Shown here: positions 1-3,345 of the stretch, piece after piece | Layout: every line of letters begins with the position of its first letter | How positions within the stretch are numbered: position 1 is the stretch's first letter | Origin: Candidatus Iainarchaeum sp. | Lineage (GTDB): Archaea; Iainarchaeota; Iainarchaeia; Iainarchaeales; UBA10191 | NCBI GenBank assembly: GCA_013331925.1 | Contig: DUFJ01000036.1 | Location: forward strand, 1,621 to 7,096 | Length of the DNA stretch: 5,476 nt | Reading direction: 5' to 3' | Made by a program: the position numbers and the translations under genes | The notes under the pieces: model-generated | Database searches by the model: none | Seen by the model: the letters and a program-made list of their open reading frames with translations, nothing else | What the model was told of the DNA's origin: nothing

Positions 1-1
1 C

Positions 2-853
2 ATAGCAAACCCGCCAGCAGACAACAACACTAGCGTGAATAATAACACTAACTTTCTTGTCAATGGAACAACCTACTGCAACACAAACAATTGCGGAACA
101 GTTGACACAAACTTGCAATACTGTGTTGGCGCTGGATGCTCTGGCTGGATGGACTTGAACACTGACACTGGCTCTCCATTATACTTGGTTTCAGGAAGCA
201 ACCCGCAAAGCTCTTCACTGAATGCAGGGCAAAACTATAATGTTTCATGGATTGCAAAATCAAGCGTTGCGCAAACATATGAATTAAGGTTTTCAGGAAC
301 TGGAACAACAGCTGATGCAAACACAACTAATGGCACTGACAGGACTATTACAACGCAAGCCGTTGCGAACGATTACAGCTTTACAATCTCGCTTCCTTCA
401 AGCGGCTGCACTGAAGGAAAAGGCTGCCTTACCGGAGGCTGCACAGCTTGCACTCGCTGTTATTTTGACGCTTCAACTGGGACTGGAAGCGACCAAAACT
501 TTGCTGACAGGAATCAGACCGCTTGCCAAGGCCAGTCAAGCATTCAGCCTTTTTTCAAATTCGCAAATACCTCCACAACCTCTAGCGATGAAAACTGGGA
601 CATGAACCTTGATATTGGATTGGCAGCAACGTACAGGCTGAAGATTGGCGTTGTTTCAACAGCCTATCAGGCAAACTGCGCTGATGTCCAGCCTCCAACA
701 ACTGGGTGCGTGACTGTTTTGGGAACAACAAATATTAGGATTGCAAACGCCATCGCTTACAATGCTGACAAGAACGCCTGGGCATGGGCTGACTTTGTAA
801 GCGCAACTCCAGCCGGAGACTATAACCGCACATTATATCATACTTCATCCTAG
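2..853 (+). CDS. A1: secreted Cys-rich, sequon-rich surface protein, 5' partial
   Basis: The frame is open from the first full codon at base 2 to the TAG at 851-853, giving 283 visible residues. The true start lies upstream, so a GTG at 35 is not a convincing start. I do not recognise a named family. The protein is rich in Asn, Thr, Ser and Gly, with about nine Asn-X-Ser/Thr sequons and 12 cysteines, as expected of an exported, disulfide-bonded, possibly N-glycosylated archaeal protein. An Ig-like stretch (about 150-360) reads SLNAGQNYNVSW...YELRF. Next comes a cysteine cluster (407-460), then a beta-rich region and the C-terminal motif GDYNRTLYHTSS (815-850). That end resembles the end of A2 (NDYNGTLQTS). 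No transmembrane helix is visible, so it is either free, held by partners, or anchored by the missing N-terminus. It precedes B1 by 31 bases on the same strand, suggesting one operon. It could be a structural subunit or an adhesin. Coding status is near certain, function unknown. Confidence 0.85.
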   Translation: MANPPADNNTSVNNNTNFLVNGTTYCNTNNCGTVDTNLQYCVGAGCSGWMDLNTDTGSPLYLVSGSNPQSSSLNAGQNYNVSWIAKSSVAQTYELRFSGTGTTADANTTNGTDRTITTQAVANDYSFTISLPSSGCTEGKGCLTGGCTACTRCYFDASTGTGSDQNFADRNQTACQGQSSIQPFFKFANTSTTSSDENWDMNLDIGLAATYRLKIGVVSTAYQANCADVQPPTTGCVTVLGTTNIRIANAIAYNADKNAWAWADFVSATPAGDYNRTLYHTSS

Positions 854-884
854 CCGCAAGGTTCTATTCTGAAAGGTTTTTGAA

Positions 885-1661
885 ATGCTGGAAAACAAAA
901 AAATGCTGACTATTGCAATTGCGGTTTTAGTCGCAATCGGACTGCTGGCTGTTTTTCTTAATGAACGCTTTGAAAAGGAAAGCAATGGCTTTGAAAATGG
1001 AAAAGAAGGCAGTGTTTTGGGTGAAAGGCAAGAGTATGGCATTCCGGAAAGCGTTTTTGTAGAACTGCCAGAAGTTCCTGGGGATTTTAACCAAGTTGTT
1101 GAATTATACTATGCCGGAAAAATCAGCGCGGATTATTTGAGCGAGGCTTACTATAAACAGCCGGAATTTTACGGGAATTTTAAAAAAGACGGATTGAAGC
1201 AATGGCTTGAGCCAGCCAAGGACAGGTGGGCAGTTAATGGCTTTGGAATAACACCTGCTTCGCAAGAAATAAAACTTGGGGAAGCAAACACCGCAAAGGC
1301 AAGGGTTTTCATTTATTCGAGCTTTGGGGTAAGGACTTTTCAAGGGCTAAGGCTAAGGGCGGAAATTCCTGAAGAATTAAAGGAACACTTGAGCATTGAA
1401 TTTTCCGAGCAGGAGTTCTTGCTAGAGCCAAACTTTCCAAAGTTTGAGAAAGAATGGAGCCAGGCTGTTGATGTTTACTTCAAGGCAAAAGGCAGCATTC
1501 CTGAAGGCAGGCGCGAAATTTTCTTTAGCATTGCAAACCCAGACCTTGAAAAGGAGAAAGAATGGGGTGAAAAATACAATGGATTTTACTTTAATGCCAC
1601 AACCTTTAAATCAGGAGAACGAGTTTTCAGAATAATTTTGAACGTTGAGGGAAAGGTTTAA
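885..1661 (+). CDS. B1: N-terminally anchored extracytoplasmic protein, paralogue of B2
   Basis: This encodes 258 residues. A short charged N-terminus (MLENKK) is followed by one hydrophobic segment at about residues 7-25 with no evident signal peptidase site, then acidic linker sequence and an ectodomain from about residue 60. An N-in, C-out single-pass protein is the natural reading. The ectodomain is homologous to that of B2. Shared blocks are YYKQPEFYGNFK (89-100) with GL..W following, VFIYSSFGVRTFQG (141-154), FLLEPNFPKF (178-187) and FYFNAT (234-239). The second half, with the pattern P-E-G-R before a strand, looks like a beta-sandwich of the Ig/NEW3 kind. This is a fold guess, not a family match. 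There is no cysteine and only one sequon (NAT, 237-239). GAAAGG at 871-876, eight bases before ATG 885, is a weak ribosome binding site. ATG 903 is an alternative start but would remove the charged N-terminus. Function unknown. Confidence 0.9.
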   Translation: MLENKKMLTIAIAVLVAIGLLAVFLNERFEKESNGFENGKEGSVLGERQEYGIPESVFVELPEVPGDFNQVVELYYAGKISADYLSEAYYKQPEFYGNFKKDGLKQWLEPAKDRWAVNGFGITPASQEIKLGEANTAKARVFIYSSFGVRTFQGLRLRAEIPEELKEHLSIEFSEQEFLLEPNFPKFEKEWSQAVDVYFKAKGSIPEGRREIFFSIANPDLEKEKEWGEKYNGFYFNATTFKSGERVFRIILNVEGKV

Positions 1662-1664
1662 AAA
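1657..1664 (+). promoter_or_regulatory. Possible TATA box for a leaderless A2 transcript
   Basis: TTTAAAAA, preceded by purine-rich GGGAAAGG (1649-1656), resembles an archaeal BRE/TATA pair. Its centre is about 24 bases before ATG 1684, close to the usual 26-27, so transcription could begin at or very near the start codon. No ribosome binding site is visible just upstream of 1684, which fits a leaderless message. The box overlaps the stop codon of B1. A/T-rich strings like this arise by chance, so confidence is low. Confidence 0.22.
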
Positions 1665-1683
1665 GCAAAAAGTAGTAATTAGA

Positions 1684-2337
1684 ATGGTTGAAGTGAGAAA
1701 GGCAAGAATTATTGTTTTACTGGCTTTAGTGCTGTTGGCTTCTTTTGTAATAGCCAACCAGCAAACAACAACGATGACCTGGGTTGTGCCAAGCAACAAG
1801 AGCCATTCAATATCATATCCCGGAGGCTGTTCCCAAGAGGCGTTCTTCTTTGTGGAAAGCAATGCAGTAATAGACAATGATGTTGATGGAAACGCAAACC
1901 AAATACTCCCTTATACTAACAGGACTGGCGGCAGCGCATGCCAAAGTGATTCATTAGCAGGCATACTAATCACAAATAATGGAAACGCTTCAACAAACAT
2001 TGACGCAAACTTCGGAGCTGCCTTGGACATTAATATTTGGCTAAAGGTTTGGATGGGAGGAATAACCACAGCTGGTTGCGGAACTAGCGGCTTCGGGGGC
2101 TGGCAAAGAACCTGCACGCTCTTGAGCACTACAGCGCCAGTTACGAGTGCTGCCTGCAAAGACTTTAACATTGACAATGCAACAACTAACACAAGGCTTG
2201 TGACCACACTGCCTGTCGGCGACTCTAACAAGCTTTGCTTCAGCGGAGAGTTTATGGGAGACGCTTTTAAAGCATACTCTGCGGTTATACCCAATGACTA
2301 TAACGGAACATTGCAAACATCCACAGACCTAAGTTAA
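1684..2337 (+). CDS. A2: small secreted sequon-rich surface protein with signal peptide
   Basis: From ATG 1684 this encodes 217 residues. A basic N-terminus (MVEVRKAR) and hydrophobic core (about 9-22) end at FVIA-NQQ, a typical signal peptide with likely cleavage near residue 24. An in-frame TTG at 1645 would add 13 residues and overlap B1. It was rejected because ATG 1684 places the charged n-region correctly. The mature protein begins with QQTTTMTWVV, which recurs in C. Six cysteines (49, 86, 132, 144, 158, 185) and five sequons (NKS, NRT, NAS, NAT, NGT) fit an exported, disulfide-bonded protein. ITNNGNASTNIDANF (96-110) resembles the N-G-N strand pattern common in archaeal surface Ig-like domains. 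The C-terminus, PNDYNGTLQTSTDLS, resembles that of A1, and no C-terminal anchor is seen. It lies between B1 and B2 on the same strand. I recognise no named family. Probable roles are structural subunit or ligand of the adjacent B protein, as inference only. Confidence 0.88.
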   Translation: MVEVRKARIIVLLALVLLASFVIANQQTTTMTWVVPSNKSHSISYPGGCSQEAFFFVESNAVIDNDVDGNANQILPYTNRTGGSACQSDSLAGILITNNGNASTNIDANFGAALDINIWLKVWMGGITTAGCGTSGFGGWQRTCTLLSTTAPVTSAACKDFNIDNATTNTRLVTTLPVGDSNKLCFSGEFMGDAFKAYSAVIPNDYNGTLQTSTDLS

Positions 2338-2362
2338 ACCCTGGTTTTAAAAATACCAAATG

Positions 2363-2370
2363 TTTAAAAT
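2363..2370 (+). promoter_or_regulatory. Candidate archaeal TATA box upstream of B2
   Basis: The A2-B2 gap (2338-2413) is the longest in the cluster and its upstream half is A/T-rich. TTTAAAAT at 2363-2370, preceded by CCAAATG, resembles BRE plus TATA. Transcription from about 2391-2393 would leave a roughly 22-base leader containing the ribosome binding site at 2402-2409. A second A/T block, TTTTAAAAATA at 2345-2355, is an alternative. If real, B2 and C could be transcribed separately from A1-B1-A2. Confidence 0.33.
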
Positions 2371-2401
2371 CACTTAGCTTTAGAGTATTTGTAACCAGAG
2401 C

Positions 2402-2409
2402 GGAGAGGG
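2402..2409 (+). promoter_or_regulatory. Ribosome binding site deciding the TTG start of B2
   Basis: GGAGAGGG ends four bases before TTG 2414 and matches the archaeal anti-Shine-Dalgarno well. It is the strongest such site in the window. No ATG or GTG start exists nearby in this frame, so this site supports initiation at TTG. Confidence 0.6.
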
Positions 2410-2413
2410 CAAG

Positions 2414-3334
2414 TTGGAAAAGAAAAAAACTGCAGCCAAGCCAAACAAGGCTGCTTGGGTTCTAGGAATCATAATTGTGGCAGTTCTTGCTGTGCTGGCT
2501 TTAAGCTATCTGCAAATCATTCCAATCACCGGAAACCTCTTCGCGCCAACAAACACTACGACAAGCCTGACTCCAGACCCCACACAGTTTGCTTCAAGGC
2601 AGGCTTATTTTGAGGAAGCATTCAAACCCAAGAGAAGCGAGTACAAGCTTTTTGAACAAGCTTCAACATTCTTGAAAAAGCCTGTTTCTGAAATCCCATC
2701 CTTCTTCAGCCTTAAAAGCGAGGCTGAAATATTCTCTTCACTGCCTCAAATTCCTGAAGACTTTAGCGAAACAGCATACTTGCTTGCTTCTGGAAGATAC
2801 TTCAGCATAGGATTCTTGGACGAAGGATATTACAAGCAGCCTGAATTTTACCCGAACTTTAAAGAATACGGCTTGAGATACTGGAGCAGTCCTGACCCAA
2901 AATACTGGGTTACTAGCGGTTTAGGAAGCTATCCTGCAGAGCAATGGGATACTTTAAAGAGAGGCGAGCGCGAAGAATTCAACGCTGTTGTTTTCCTTTA
3001 TAGCGGTTATGGAGTCCAGACATTTCAGGGCGTAACTTTAATGCCTAATTCTGAAAGCAGGCAATACTTTGACATTACAATAAGCCCGCAGTCTTTCCTT
3101 CTAGAGCCGACTTTTCCAAAATTCTATAAAGGCTGGGCTGAAAGGATTGAAATCAAGGGAAAGCTAAAGCCTAACGCTCCTGCAGGAAACTACGCTATTG
3201 GAATTAACGTTGAAACCCCGCCCAGAGAATTGAAGGAAAAGTGGGAGTTCGAGCACAAAAACCTCTATTTTGACGCCACAAGCGCTATAAGGCCTGAAGG
3301 AAACCAAATACAGTTAAATATCCAAGTTGACTAA
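2414..3334 (+). CDS. B2: N-terminally anchored extracytoplasmic protein, paralogue of B1
   Basis: This encodes 306 residues from a TTG start backed by GGAGAGGG at 2402-2409. The next in-frame ATG falls deep inside the conserved domain. A lysine-rich N-terminus (MEKKKTAAKPNK) precedes a hydrophobic helix at about 14-33, so the protein is probably an N-in, single-pass membrane protein with the rest outside. A Thr/Pro-rich linker (about 45-57) and a charged, probably helical stretch (58-108) make it about 50 residues longer than B1. The core matches B1: LPQIPEDF (110-117), YYKQPEFYPNFK (139-150), VFLYSGYGVQTFQG (193-206), FLLEPTFPKF (228-237) and LYFDAT (284-289). The LKPNAPAGNYAIGINV stretch (251-266) is typical of a beta-strand pair in NEW3/Ig-like domains, which suggests a C-terminal beta-sandwich. 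There are no cysteines and only one sequon, in the linker. C starts 11 bases downstream. I recognise no named family and no catalytic motif. Confidence 0.9.
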   Translation: MEKKKTAAKPNKAAWVLGIIIVAVLAVLALSYLQIIPITGNLFAPTNTTTSLTPDPTQFASRQAYFEEAFKPKRSEYKLFEQASTFLKKPVSEIPSFFSLKSEAEIFSSLPQIPEDFSETAYLLASGRYFSIGFLDEGYYKQPEFYPNFKEYGLRYWSSPDPKYWVTSGLGSYPAEQWDTLKRGEREEFNAVVFLYSGYGVQTFQGVTLMPNSESRQYFDITISPQSFLLEPTFPKFYKGWAERIEIKGKLKPNAPAGNYAIGINVETPPRELKEKWEFEHKNLYFDATSAIRPEGNQIQLNIQVD

Positions 3335-3345
3335 TTTTAGCATAA

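Noticed and set aside
60..326. Minus-strand open frame of 88 codons within A1.
   Set aside because: It is antisense to a well-supported coding region, with Ser/Gln/Leu-rich shadow composition and no ribosome binding site.
1645..1683. An upstream TTG start for A2 that would overlap the end of B1.
   Set aside because: It adds MRERFKKQKVVIR ahead of a complete signal peptide n-region and has no suitably spaced ribosome binding site. ATG 1684 is better.
1911..2316. Overlapping minus-strand open frames of 127 and 91 codons within A2.
   Set aside because: A2 has a signal peptide, sequons and motifs shared with A1 and C. The antisense frames have none, and both cannot be real at once.
2341..2398. 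The inverted repeat CTGGTT/AACCAG read as a transcription terminator after A2.
   Set aside because: The arms are only 6 bases with a 46-base loop and no following T-run, so a terminator hairpin is unlikely.
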